Shown here one piece after another: positions 1 to 12,945 of a stretch of 64,000 nt of DNA. The first letter of the stretch is position 1; each line of letters begins with the position of its first letter. The notes under the pieces are model-generated. The model did no database searches, was not told the DNA's origin, and worked only from the letters and a program-made list of their open reading frames with translations. Position numbers and translations under genes: made by a program. Source of the stretch: Charina bottae. Lineage: Eukaryota > Chordata > Lepidosauria > Squamata > Charinaidae. The stretch is taken from positions 53,903,298-53,967,297 of the forward strand of contig JALMGJ010000004.1 of the NCBI GenBank assembly GCA_023362775.1, read 5' to 3'.

Positions 1-1540
1 TTTGCATGCTCTGTCAGTTTTCTGCATAGCTGGGATGTAGAAAAATAAGAGACTGCAGAGACATCTTTGCAAGGGCTCAGATAGGAGTGTATCTCAGGGT
101 TTAAGTCCAGAACCCATAACGTACCTTTCTCCGAATGACTCTTAGAGAACAGCAGATGATGGGGGCTGTGGGTTAAGGATTACTATCTCCGCTGCCATAA
201 GCTTTATGTGGCCTACTGAAGTAGCCATTGCTTTCCACAGAATCCTTTCCAAAGATTCAGAATCATCCTTTGCAGATGGTATGGACATATTGCAGGTGTT
301 TGCTGAATTGTTTTTACTTTAAAACAAGGAGAATTTTGAAGAATTCTGTACTTATTTCAAGGTAAATGCTTTTAATATCTGGGCAGCAGAAGCAAATTCT
401 ATTCATGCAGTTTCATGCACATGTTCACATTTTTCTTTTTTCTTTTTTCATTTTTGTCCACATCAGGAAGTTAGAAAAGTTCTAAAATGTGAATATTAAT
501 AGTGTACATGACAACTGAAGTCATAAACATAGCAGCCTGAAGGGGTCCTCGTGAAACCATTGCACCGTAACAGCATCACTGTATCTCTGTTTCTTAGTTG
601 TTCTACACTTCCACACAAAAGAAAACCCTGGGGAACATTCTGGGAAGTTGATGTGTGGGCACCGATCTCATTTTGAATTGCACCTGAATTGGGAATTCAC
701 TTACACTTCATTTTTCATCCTGAGCTCCTATTGTAATTCCACCATGAATAAATCAGCCTACTTGACGTTATTGTAAAAAAGGCTGAAATAGGGTGCATGA
801 AGTACCTTTTCAAGGAAAATGATGGGTGAATTCCAAATATAATTTACAAATGCAAGTAACTGATTTTTATTTCAGATGCCTATCAACAGTGGATTTTCTT
901 AACATAAGCCATAAAGGGTGGAAACAGATGGAAGATTTTAAAATCAATTATAGGTTTTTAAGTTAGTCCAAAGGAATTTAGCTCTGAAAAAATATACACC
1001 AACCACAGCAGCTTCATTATAAATAGAGGCTCTCTTTGTAAGAGGAGTAGCAATTAGCAAATTGTATAGTTTAGTGATATGGCCTGAAATAAACAAGAGG
1101 AAGCACACCAGTCAAATAGGTGGAAAATAAGGGAAGAAATTGGTGTAAGAAATAATGGATTCCTTATAGTAGGAAGACATTCTTTCTCACACCAGTTTTT
1201 CCTTGTTTTCCAGCTAAAATAACCCAGTGCTTATTTAACTGGCAGGGGGTGGGGGCGGGTGGAAGAAAGAAAGCTATTCTCATTCAGAATACTGGATATT
1301 TTATAATGCCAGTATTAACCAAGTTTGAGCCTTATCCTTTAGCTTTGTAAACGCTGTGAGAAATCCTCAAAATCTACAAATTCCAGACCATTTCTATTAT
1401 TAAGAATACTGTCTAAAAAGCATATGCAAACTTTTGATTCTTTAGGTCAGTTTTTTTTTCCATTTCTGGGTTAAAATTGAACACTCAAATTTTCATTCAA
1501 GTTCTAGGTCAGCTCTTACTTATTTAGTTATTCATCATTA
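1..1540. other. NHS intron 1, unremarkable stretch
   Basis: AT-rich sequence with no convincing ORF, RNA or recognised repeat, apart from a short G-rich run near 1243-1262. Confidence 0.6.
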
Positions 1541-2965
1541 AAATTTATATAGCCACCCATTTCATATACTGTATATGACTCTGGGTGGCTTATAGACAAT
1601 TAAAACAAATATAAAAATAGCAAAAAACAAACAATGCAACAATTTAAAAACAAGAAAAAATATTAAAAGTATATAAAAAACCATCATAAAATGCATAAAA
1701 CTCACAGCCAAGGTAATCCCATTCATCAAAACACTCACTACAGCCACTGTACCAGCTCTACCCCATTCCTGTATCCCCATGCCCATTGACTGAACCATGT
1801 TTTCAGGGTCTTGTAAGCTAATCTCGGGGGGTGGGAAAGTAATCTCGGGGGGAGTTGATGTTCTAAAAGGCAGGGCCATGGCAGAAAAGGCCGTCTTCCT
1901 AGCTGATGAGACCCACAACATGCTGCTTCTGCCAGACCTTGAACTGAACCTGGAAGCAAACTGGCAACCAATGCAGCTCATGGAGCAGAGGTGTAGTGTG
2001 TGCTGATCATGGGGTGCACATAACTGCCCATGCAGCCACATTTTGCACCAGTTGAAGCTTCTGAATACTCTTCAAAAGCAGCCCCATGTAGAGCGTATTG
2101 CAGTAATCCATATGAGAGATGACTAAAGCACGAGTGACCGTGAACAGGGCCTCCCGGTCCACAAACAGACACAACTGGTGTACAAAACATACTTGTGCAA
2201 AAGCTCTCTTGGCCATGGCCACCACCTGTTCTTCAAACATGAGCCGTGAGTCCAGAAGAAACCCCAAATTGTGCCTAAGTTCTGTTTGGGATTGTGCAGC
2301 TCAATCCTAAACCAGAGATGGAAAGCTCCCAGAACCAGAGGGCCACAACACCCAAAGCCACTCAGTCTTGCTTGGGTTGAGCTGAAGCCAGATGTCCCCC
2401 ATCCAGGGCTTCTACAGGATCACTTAGTTGGCCTGGGGTGGAGATATAAAGCTGGATATCATCAGCATACTGATGATACCTCATCCCATGCCATCAGATA
2501 ACCTCACCCAGCGGCTTTATGCAGATATTAAAGAGGAATGGAGAAAGTACTGAACCCTGTGGCACCCCACAAAGTAGAAGCTGAAGGCAGGACCTCTCCC
2601 TTCGATCAACACTGACTAGAACTGGCCCCGGAGGAAGGAAGAGAACCAACACAGTACAGTGTCATCCACACCCAACCCCCACAGTCAGTACAGAAGGATA
2701 CAATGGCTGATGGTATTGAGAGCCGCTAAGAGGTCAAGAAGAGCAAGGATGGAAGCACTACCCCCATCCCACTCCCGCCAGAGGTCATCCAAAAGTGTGA
2801 CCATACCTAGGCCTGAATCTAGACTGAAAGGGGTCCAGATAATCTGTTTTATCCAGGATCCTCTGAAGCTATTGCACAATCACCTTCTAAACAACATTCC
2901 CTAAAAAGGGAAGGTTGGAGATTGGATGAAAATTGTCCAGAACAGTTGGGTCTTAGAACAGTAGA
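1540..2965 (-). mobile_element. L2/CR1-like LINE remnant, reverse-transcriptase region
   Basis: Read on the minus strand, broken frames give a non-LTR reverse transcriptase in order. There is an NNFHPISNLPFLGNVV-like motif near 2885-2940 and DLWREWDGGSASILALLDLL...LNTI near 2690-2790 (family: LLDLSAAFDTI). YHQYADDIQLYIST near 2440-2480 is the YADD catalytic motif. The thumb-like block LLDSRLMFEEQVVAMAKRAF ... MDYCNTLYMGLLLKSIQKLQ lies at 2007-2267. The low-coordinate end matches the gggtggctta...aattaaaa type of L2-like 3' end. Multiple stops and frameshifts show a long-dead copy. Confidence 0.85.
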
Positions 2966-3838
2966 CAAATATCTTTTGTTGTTGTTGTTGTTGCAAAGTA
3001 ATTCAGAATATGGTGCTTTGAGAAGTTCCCTGTGAAATCCTGGGTATCCTTAATATGTTTGGATATGTTGTCTCTGCCCATTAGCTGGCAGACAGAGCAG
3101 AGGATCACTTCTTGCCTTCCTCTTCTGAAGCCCTGTCCCTATGATTAATCCAGCACAATCATGCCCTGAGAGCATTAATTGCACTCTCTGTCCTCCTGCC
3201 TCCCAGCCCATGAGTAAGACAGCCTTAAATCTTCATTAGAGTACCAATATAAAAGTAGGAGTTTCTTCCTTATTCCATTACCAGCCAATGACAGCATCAA
3301 GGTGTGCAAAATCTGGGATGCCTTGAAGGTGAAGCCAGCTGACCTCTTATGGGTCTTACTGGAGATATGTTTGGGAAGTGTTGGAAGGCACAGGTTTTCA
3401 CCCTCTACTCTTGTCACCAGCCTCCACCATAGGCTTTTCTCACTCACTCTGAAGGAGAAGAATAATTTATTTACACTGACCAGCCACATATAAATTCACA
3501 AAGGACAGCAAAACAACATCAAATATTAAAAATAACATTTAAAAAGCAGCATAAATGAAATAACAATGGTCTACAGTATTCTTATGATGTGGTAGATGCC
3601 TTCCAGTTGAACAAATGTTGAGTTCTGGGCTTTGGGCCTTGAGTCCAGTTATTTTATGTTGTTGTCTTAGACCTGTAGTTTTTAAGTTGAATTATTTAAA
3701 TATTTGGTGGATCATGTCCTATATCCGCTAGGACCTAGGTGTGAACCCTGATGGGTAGTAGGCAGAATCTAGCTACTGACCATGCAATGTTGCTCCTACA
3801 ATCTACCAGAAGTACCTCATCTTCTCTAGCAGGTAGCT
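2966..3838. other. intron 1, no gene seen
   Basis: Contains a short TTG repeat near 2977-2993. No recognised element and no convincing ORF. Confidence 0.5.
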
Positions 3839-4380
3839 CTTTTAGCAGAGGTGAGATTGAAGAGGCTCATAACTAGTGAATAGTGTTCTTACACAGCTCC
3901 TCTTGTGTGAGGTGGGGTTATTGCTTTGGTAGTGGAGCACTTGGTTAGTGTGGGTAGATTTCTGGTAGACTTGTGTTTCTAGAATGCCATCATTTCCTCT
4001 ACTGATGAGGATGTCCAAGAAGGGTAGTGTGTTGTTGTTTTCTTCTTCCCTTGTGAATTTTATTCCTTTGAAGATGTTGTTGATGGTTTCATGTGTTTCC
4101 TCCAGTTGTTCCTTTTTTATTATGACGGAGGTGTCATCTACATACCGGATCCATACTTTGGGTTGTATGTGTGGGAGTGCTATCCTTTCTAGACGTTGCA
4201 TTACAATCTCTGCTATGAGTCCTGAGAGTGGTGATCCCATGGGTGTTCCTTTGATTTGTTGGTATATTTGTCCATCAAACTGAAAGTAGGTGGTGAGGCA
4301 GAGGTTGATGAGGTCCATGATTCTGGGTATTTTGATCTTGGTGTATCTAGTTAGAAAAAGGGATCTTATGGTATCTGCCG
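3839..4380 (-). pseudogene. Penelope-like element RT fragment (family A)
   Basis: The minus-strand ORF 3842-4318 and about 60 bp upstream encode a piece of PLE reverse transcriptase. It shows CLTTYFQFDGQIYQQIKGTP, the MGSPLSGLIAE motif, the catalytic IRYVDDTSVI, then FTREEENNNTLPFLDILISR and HKRSCVRTLF. This is the order seen in Penelope RTs around the palm motifs. The GTPMGSPLSGLIAE signature differs from the CAMGSPVSPIVANLYMEE of the element at 61.4-63.5 kb, so this is a second PLE family. The N-terminal half and the GIY-YIG nuclease are absent. It is non-functional. Confidence 0.88.
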
Positions 4381-6464
4381 TCCATCACGGCTGAGGGTAA
4401 CACAAGCCTAGCCATAGTAAATGCTCTGCAGTGTTTAACATTTGTCAGTGACTGGCAATAGTCCACAGGGCTAGTACTACAAGGGAGCCTCCATATTTTA
4501 ATGTGCCTTGGACCTGTACTAATTGCTAGCTGCCTTTTCTGAGTTTATTCCATATCAGTCACCTCCCCTCCCTCTTTGTTTTTGCCACCAACTTCTCAGC
4601 AGGCTCCCAAACAAAACAGAACAGAAGGTCTCTATTTTATTTGTGGAAGATACTTACGTTTTCATTACTTGGGTTTAACAGTAGTCTGCTATGTATATTT
4701 ACCATAAAATGCAGCAACTCCACTTTTCCTCATTGCACTGTCCAGAGAATACTGAAGGATGCTGATCTCCAGTTTCATGGCTTCTTTGCCAATTCCTCTG
4801 TATTTGTAAGTTTCCCCTCTCTCCCTGAACTAAGAGGATGTGGCCTAGCAGTTCTGTCTGCAGGACCTAGCTAGTTGTACAATCACGGCAAGATCTGTTT
4901 CCCTTTTGTCTGGATCTGCTTCTGCCCTTGTTCTTCCTATATGGTTATTTCACATTTTAAATTGAGAGATACCCAAATGTGGAGTGGGAAGAGGGCAGAC
5001 AAACCAGCTTAGAGAAGTTTGGATAGAATCCACACCATTGCTGCTGCTGGTCCCTGACTGGCCAGGTGTGTTGAAAGGGGATGGCAGAAAAGGCAAGGGA
5101 GAAAACCAATCATTTTTCCCATAACAAGTGGCAACTCATAAATCAGGACTACACCACCTAGTTGTGATTCAGAACAGATGCAACAGAGGGATGGTAGAGA
5201 GTGAAAATGAGAATAGTAAATGTTATTCTGTTATTGTTTTGTGCTGATTCAAGAATGGGTGCATAACACTTTACACAGTAATGGGCAAAGGCTAGAGAAG
5301 TTTATAATAAGGAATGGGGAGATCTTATTTTTTAACATCCTTTTCATGTGTTGTGGTTCTTCATTTGTAAATTACTAATTAAAGAGCAGGCAAATTGAAA
5401 AACTTGAATGCAGCAGTTTCACTATATACAAAAACCAAAATGAATGCAGTTACGATCCATCTAGTTTCAATCATTTTTAAGAGAAGCATATCTTTGTAAT
5501 CCCATTTATTCATTCATTCTATATTACAAGTATCTTAATATAAAATGATGGATCATCGGTGCATAAAACTGAGTGTTGTAGAATAATTTCCTACACTAAA
5601 TGATGTAAAAGCAGAAGCATTAATGCCTTTATCTTGACCTCCCTTCTCTTATTACAAAGATCTATATTCTTAAGGTTTGCTGACCCCATTGTTGTATCCA
5701 GCTATGTTTATCAGGGGTTTCCAACAACTGCCATCCTATCATTCAACCTTCATGACTCCTCCTGATACCTGGAATTCTTGGAGATATAGACCCAGCATAT
5801 TTAAAAATTGATCTTGTGCACACATGTTGGAATGAGCACTTTTGATCCATAAAGGGAGTATAAATCCCAGCACTGTTAGTAGATAGCATGGAAACTGGAT
5901 GGCTAACACAGCAAGGGAATCAAGGGAGGTGTTAAGACATGGTTGTATACTTTCTCCTTTACTAAGATAGATCTGCCTTTCTTTTCTTCTTTCTTCTCAA
6001 CAACCTTAGTCTGTTATTCTTCAGCTGCTATTGGTTATTCCTCATTTCCTTCTCTCTTGGTGTTCCCATTCCTATGACTTAATTGCAAATTAAGTCCAGC
6101 TTTGAAATCTTTTGCCTTTGCATCACTCACAATTTATCTTCTGCTTCTAAATATTAGAAGAGTGCAACTAGACATGCTTAACCCCTCCCTGGCTAATCTG
6201 CATGCTGAACTCCTGTGATTGCAGAGTTCGAAGGGAAAGGAAATTGCCGTAGAAACTGACAGAAAACTGACTGCAAGGTCATTAGAACTCTAGAATTACT
6301 TAATCAAAGCATGAAGACATTTTCATGTCTTAGTCTACAGCCATACTCCATATTAAAGAGTCTCCCAGAAGATAATTGTTCATTTTATGCATTTAGGCAG
6401 ATGTTGAAAAGGGCAGCATAAATAGCCATTTATATAGTGGGGTGGGCAGCGATGGTCAAGGTTT
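4381..6464. other. intron 1, no gene seen
   Basis: Mostly unique AT-rich DNA. A faint palindromic-repeat relic lies near 5730-5800. Nothing else is recognised. Confidence 0.5.
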
Positions 6465-6660
6465 TTTTTTTTTTTAAATTTCAATTTATTCCCCGCCCAT
6501 CTCCCTTGCAAGGGACTCTGGGCGGGTTACAACAATTGAAAGTTAAAAACTATAAAAATATCATCTAAAAATACAATAATAATAAAATAATAATATACAA
6601 TAATAAATTATCTAAATCCAAGATGGATTGGAGACCAGGTTTGGAGAAAAGAGAAGTGTA
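6465..6660 (-). mobile_element. L2-like LINE 3' end
   Basis: A T-tract, then ccgcccatctccc...actctgggcgggttacaaca and an AT-rich tail, the characteristic squamate L2-like 3' end read on the minus strand. It resembles 19340-19860. Confidence 0.65.
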
Positions 6661-6833
6661 AGCATGTCATAATCCTATTTATGCAGGGTAGAAAATGCTG
6701 TACTTTTGTCAATGTTGAAGTAGGATTCAATTGCCAGTCTAGATGGTTTCTGCAGATGGAAAGGGGTGCCATCTTGTCCTTTTGCTGAAGTCATTCATAT
6801 GCCTTGGACAAGCTCAGATATTTTGGGACTCAT

Positions 6834-6899
6834 GACTGGCTGGGGAATTCTGGGAGTTGAAGTCCACACATCTTAAAGTTGCCAAGGTTGAGAAACACT
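6834..6899. mobile_element. half copy of palindromic hAT-type MITE
   Basis: ctggctggggaattctgggagttgaa... ending ggttgagaaacactg is one arm of the palindromic element found whole at 36554-36687. The other arm is missing. Confidence 0.75.
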
Positions 6900-7589
6900 G
6901 CTCTAGTCCAAAGAAGATATGCAAAGCAGCATGTGCTATATGTATATGTATGTTTATTTTCATCCACGGGGTGGGATGAAGTCTATGTTTTGTCAACAGA
7001 ACCCCACTACTTTAAAGACATTTTTTCTAGCTGAGCACTGGTGGTGTCAACACAGAGACAGGCTGAAAGAGAATTCCCTAAAACTGCAGTTGGGACACAT
7101 TGAAGCAGAGGAGCATTATTTATCTTCTCTCTCATGTATTCTCCCCACACACTTGACAAATGAATAGGGCACCGTAAATTGGGATTGCTGTTTTATCATA
7201 TATGCTCTGACCATCATATCCAGTATGAACTGAAACAGGCCCCAAAGCTGCTATTCTGCCTTACATCTAACTAAGATACTTTTTCTTGTACAAGGCTGAA
7301 TCTTTCTGCTGGAAAAGCTAACATGATATGACCTGGAATGGTGGAGTGAAATTTCTATATGTATAAATAAAGTTTGCATAGGTAATTTGGTCTTGGCTGA
7401 AGATGACATTTTCTTTCTGGTGTATACAGAGTTAGGATGACAAAAGAAGAACAAGACCAACTAAGCAGAATGTTCTCCAAAGACTTTGAGTGAAAGTCAA
7501 AGATTGTCTTTCAAGTGGGCTAAGCAAACAAGCACTATTCAGAAGCTTTGAACGTCAACTTCTATTACCTCCAGCTGGCCTATCAAGTT

Positions 7590-7819
7590 ACAGTGGACTG
7601 TGGGAATGGCAGTGGGCTAGAAACCAGGAGACGATGAGTTCTAGTTCCACCTTAGGCACAAAGCCAGCCGGGTGACCTTGGGCCAGTCACACTCTCTGAG
7701 CCCTAGGAAGAAGGCAATGGCAAACCACTTCCGGAATCTTGCCAAGAAAACTGCAGGGACTACTCCAAGCAGTCACCAGGAGTAACAATGACTCGAAGGC
7801 ACATAACCAAAAAAAAAAT
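7590..7819 (+). mobile_element. tRNA-derived SINE, Sauria-type (SINE-A)
   Basis: Diverged 5' region, then gggctagaaaccaggagac, gagttctagttccacctta (B-box-like), gggtgaccttgggccagtca, a ctctctgagccctaggaaga block and gcaatggcaaaccacttc, ending in an A-run. Same family as copies at 31956, 39389, 51156 and 60712. Confidence 0.8.
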
Positions 7820-8195
7820 GCCTGGTATTAGAGAGCCAGAACAACTATAGAAAATAATTATTTCAATGCTTTCAAGAACTGGGAAAAAGATCAATTATTT
7901 TATGAAGAACAGCATTCAAGTTTAATGTCCTACGAAACAGAAACACAGACAGAGCAATGGTAGCAGTAGAGATTTGGATAAACTGGCTTCTACACAAGAA
8001 TAATCTGAATGAAAAGTGAAAATTCATAATGATTGCATTACATCACCCTTCCTAAACTATGGCTTTCAGATATGCTAGGATTATAACTTCCAGAAACTTT
8101 GAAGGCCATGCTTGCTTGGGAGTTGGAGCAATTGTTATCCCAAAACATCTTGGACATTGCCAGGTTGGGAAAAGATGTATCACAAACCTCTAAGT

Positions 8196-8308
8196 CAGTG
8201 TTTCTCAATTTTAGCAACTGCAAGATGGGTGGACTTCAACTCCCAGAATTCTCCAGCCAGCATGTTGAAGTCCACCCATCTTAAAGTTGCTAAGGTTGAG
8301 AAACACTG
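8196..8308. mobile_element. palindromic hAT-type MITE with 8-bp TSD
   Basis: Starts cagtgtttctcaa and ends ttgagaaacactg. It is flanked by the direct duplication ctctaagt at 8188-8195 and 8309-8316. Eight-bp duplication and CAG...CTG-type ends are hAT hallmarks. Length 113 bp, an internally shortened palindrome with no coding capacity. Confidence 0.88.
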
Positions 8309-8824
8309 CTCTAAGTTATGTAGTATGGTTAGTATCAATACTAAAATGGAGCGTCTTAATGCAGGGTAAGAGTCTAAATGAATACTGGCTCAACATTGAG
8401 AAAAACAAAAATTCATTTTTTTTCTGGTATTCCTCCCACCCCCACCCCAGGCCTTTATTTTTTATGAACAACTAGAAAAATTGGAAAATAAAGATTAAAT
8501 ATTTATGAATATTTTGTTTTTTATAATATAATATAAATTTATAATTATCATAAATAATACATGAATTGATTACTCCAGAATTCATGGAAATGTTACATCT
8601 TCAGTCTGAATTAATTTGAATATGATTAGCTGTATGACAGAATAAAATAAAGTGCTTGATATAGCCTACCTATAAGAGTAGCCTCATATAGGTTCGTATA
8701 TTCTTCAAAGTGTCTTCTCCTCTCAGCCAAATTTTTATTTGTAGCAGCATTTCCTATTTTTTCATTTCCATGCAGCAGTCAGAATTTCCATGAATGTTCT
8801 GAGATTTGAGAGGACCTACCTTTG

Positions 8825-9103
8825 TTCGGAGGTTCGAATCCCTAGTCCCGTGTGACGGAGTGAGCTCCCGCACTAGCCCAGCTCTTGCCAACCTAGCAAT
8901 TCGAAAGCATGCAAATGCAAGTAGATTAATAGGTATCACTTCGCTGGGATGGTAACAGTGTTCCATGTGTGTCATACCAGTCACATGACCGTGGAAGCGT
9001 CTTCGGACAACGCTGGCTCTTCGGCTAACAAACGGAGATGAGCACCGGCTCCTAGAGTCGGACACGACTGCACAAATGTGCGGGGGGAACCTTTACCTTT
9101 AAA
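8825..9103 (+). mobile_element. tRNA-derived SINE, second family (SINE-B), 5' truncated
   Basis: Begins near the B box (ggaggttcgaatcccta) and runs through tgccaacctagcaattcgaa, a cacatgaccgtgg block and agagtcggacacgactgcac to the end aacctttacctt. It lacks the tRNA A-box part present at 35941. Confidence 0.85.
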
Positions 9104-12100
9104 GGGGTTAGAATAAAGTTACTACAACTATGTAGGAGACAGCCAGAAGTGTCTGGTACAAGCTACTACTGTATGATCTTGTCCATCATCACATCATCAC
9201 ATACATGGCACAAATTACATCATTTGTGTCACACAGTTATACAGTTCATGCGTTTGCACAATGTCGTGATACACATGACATTGCCCACCAACCCTTCAGA
9301 CATCCATGGAAACAACCCACTTGCTTATTTTGGGGTTACTGATATGTGGAATTAATCATTAAATTAATGTCTTGAAATGCAAAATCTATTGACTTTTACT
9401 CAAATTAATGTTGGATTTCTATTAGTAAATGTTAATTTGCACTAAGTAAAAATGGTAGATCATCCTATACATAGTTCATTTCTCTGAATGGAGACTGTGT
9501 AGAATGTGTAGCACATATGACTCTACATTAGAGAAGAATGGAATATATATTGCATAAGCGCAATTTCCACAGACTGAGGTTATCCATACACATGCTGAAA
9601 TTCCCCTTTGCTGCCACTAACACAGCTGCTGCTGCTGCTTCTGACTCTGCTGCTGCTACATTTAGCCTGAGAATGAATGGAAGACGATGCAGAATCAGGT
9701 ACCTGCCTTCCATTAAGCAACTGAGTTTTGTAAAGGATGTTTAGTGCTGCCTCCAGTCCACATCAGGGATGGGTAATGCTCAATACAAGGTCCAGCGTTA
9801 CCCAAGGAGAAGGTATGGAGGGGAGGGGGGAGAGGGGAGGGGAGGGGTGCCCATAGCAACAAACAGATTGGTTAGCTACGTAGTAGGCCTTGCTTTATGG
9901 CTGGTCTGCCTTGCTGCTGAGAGGTTATGGCTATATACCGAGGGCCATAGCTGAACTACTTTGCAGAGAATTAGAAATAGCATCATTTTTACACCTGCCT
10001 TTTGAAATGCTGGAGAATGAAACAGGGAGGGGGGGTCCTGTGGAGCATTGTTTACTGTGTGCTGGTAGCTGGTTTATTCTCTGCCCTTGTTGACCAAGGG
10101 GTTTTGTGGCAATAACTTCACATTTCAGCTGGAATTTTACATGCAACCCCAGAAAGATAAACATTAGATGCAGATTCAAGAGAAGGTTGTGTGTTGTGGA
10201 CAAGCTGACGCAGGGCAGTATTTGGGGTTTTGGTGCACAGCTTGCAGCACCAACAATTAATCTGATTGAAAGAGCCCAGCACTTCAATGTCCGGATCTTC
10301 AAGAAAGGTTTTAAAACACCAGCAGCTTTATGTCAAGCCTGAGTCTTTGTGTAAAACTGCAGGGATTCTGATTTCTGCATCACAAATTCAGTGCACGACT
10401 CCACCGCAGATAGCTTCCATTCAGAATTTTTTTCCCCCACTACTGTTTTTGAGTTGGATTCATATTCTGATGATGTAATATTCCAAGGAAGGGAGGTGGG
10501 ACAGAGAGAGGGGGGGGGAAGATGGATTGCAATTTTAATGCAACAAGACATTTAAAAAAATCAATCCACCCACCCACGCCAGGGGCCCCTTTTCTTTAGG
10601 AAAGATGACACTTCCCCTCACTCCAAGAAAAAGAATCCACAGGAAGTCATTTCCTCTGCTTCTTTAAGAATAAAGTTGGATAGCTCTGTAAGGTTGGACA
10701 CGTAATGAGGTTAGAACAATTAGGATTTTTAGAGGGCTCTGTAGATATCCTGGGACCTTTCGACAGTGCAGTTTTAGCAGACGTGCTGCAGTAGCCTGAA
10801 AATAAAAGCATCTGTGATACTGCACTGACCAGCCCTTGCATGGCCAAGTGGCGGAAGCCGGAACTTGGATGATCCTGTTTTATTGGTCAACTTGAAATGA
10901 TCAGAGTAGCAGCTTCAGCTTTTTTAAGCAAGTGAATGAGATGAAGACTAAGAAAGGAGTGAGATGATCAGCCGTGACATCATTTTTAACTAATTCCTTA
11001 CACAGCTGGGGAATGAAGTTAAAAGGAAAAGCTGCAATCTCTGGGTGACTCTAAGAATTGACTGGAGAATTTAAATGACCAGGAGTTTCCCCCAATGGTA
11101 ATACATTTTCTTTCCTATATAGATCACTCCTTGCATAATCCTTTATTTATTCTGGTTAAATCAAATACTGTACAATGTTTGCTTTCTTAAAAGTAAAATT
11201 TGATGGCGTTTTTGGGGGAATTTTCAAAATGTTTTGTATTATATTTTAAGTTTTATCTTAGTAGAATATAGAAGCTGTAGGAGCATGTTGCTATTTTCTG
11301 TATGAATCCCCCATTGCCTGCAAGAGTTTAGTATGCAGCATTTTTGCTTGCTAGCAAGGTGTGGAGATGCAGAAGCTGCCAGCCACTGAGAGGGATTTGG
11401 CACAAGGCTGTACTTTTCAAATGACAGAAAGAAGGGAAGAGCAACTGCAGTTGAAAATCCATCACGAATGGAATTGCATTTGCTTTTTTATATTTAAAAA
11501 AGATACACCCCCTCTCCAAACCATAAAGGGTCATCAATAAACCAGAGAAAAGTATTTTTGTGGTTTGTTTCTAAACATTTGCAAGATAAATGATAAAAAC
11601 CTGTTATTAATGCTATCTATTCTGGTCCATTATCCCTGACTCAGCTACCCTTCTCTCCCCCAACCCACACCTCCCTCATTTCATAAAAGGTATCAAAGTT
11701 GAGACTGTCCTTTTGGCCATCCTGCACTCACAGGTATTATGTTTGTTCCCCCCCCCCCCAAAAAAAAAGTAATATCCATTTGGAGATTTTTCCTAAGATC
11801 ATTATAAACATACCCTACAAAATAGAATGATTGCGCCAAGATGGTCGGCATTTACAAGATAATGCTAGTGTTTTCAGTATTTGTATTTTTGCTGATCCTT
11901 CATTATGAGTGACTTATTTTTTATATTATATAAGCAGCACAAAGACTAAAATGTAGGCAAAGAGTTAGTAGAAATCTTATCTCTTCCTCTTTCTGAAGGA
12001 CATACCCCCTTGCTTCTTGCTCTGCAGAAACACCGAGCTGGTTGATGGAATATATATGACAACCTTGTAATAACATTTATGATGGCAGCAACGAGTAAGA

Positions 12101-12837
12101 AGTTAAGAAAGGTTCCCCCCTCCCTTTTCAGGAATGCAAGACGCACAGGCAATGAAAATCAGAGGAAAGTAAGAAATGGGTGACTACTATAATGCAGTAA
12201 CTGAGAGATCTTCTCCACCTTTTCAGTTTACAAAATTTCAGGAAAGACTGCAAAATCCATTGCAATCAGTAAACCTGCAGGTTGGCTTTGCAGTGATTGC
12301 AAAAGTCTTAGTGGCTATAGAGAATTCTCCTGTCTGCATTTTGGTGCATTGGAGGCAGAGTGGGTGCCACCTAATTGTTCTCCTATCTTCAATTGCCCTT
12401 GAAAGATGAGAGCCATTATTTTTAAGTGGGCAATTCACAATTTAGTTTCAGGTTCTAAAATCCATTACATCCAGTAGATGCTTAGTCATTTTTGGTGGCT
12501 CTATTAGAAAGAATGAGAAGGGGAGGAAGGGAAAGTGCAGTGTTATGTTGGTTAAATGACAGTGAGTCTACCTAGACATGGAAGAAAGCTTAATGGATTC
12601 TGGAGATCTCCTACCCTTGTAATATGAAATTTATTTTCTTTCTTTTTTTCTTGCAAAAGCGGATATATATCATATTTCCTTGGAATTTGTATATTTTTAG
12701 TTTATAATTGACATGTTGCATACATAAATGGGGTAATTTATGTTACAAAGAGTGCCCAATATGACAAATGGAATCATTAATGTAGATATAATGGATAAAT
12801 GTCATAAATATGAGATCAGTCTTCCTCACCTTAATGA
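9104..12837. other. intron 1, no gene seen
   Basis: Largely unique sequence. There is a short CTG/CTGCTG run near 9625-9655 and a G-rich run (9820-9845). Homopolymer C runs into A near 11749-11769. No convincing ORF. Confidence 0.5.
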
Positions 12838-12945
12838 CTCCCAGACATGATGGGACTACAAACTGCTAGAATTGCCAGTGAATGGTAATCTGACTGGGAA
12901 TTCTGGGAATTTTAGTTCCAGCGCATCTGGAAAGCAACAGGTTTT
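12838..12945. mobile_element. old palindromic MITE-like relic
   Basis: gactcccagacatgatgggactacaaactg ... gggaattctgggaatttta arrangement typical of small palindromic repeats of reptiles; degenerate. Confidence 0.45.

Noticed and set aside
8816..9103. tRNA-like A/B boxes in SINE copies as possible tRNA genes
   Set aside because: No cloverleaf or acceptor stem is maintained; they are the tRNA-derived heads of SINEs.
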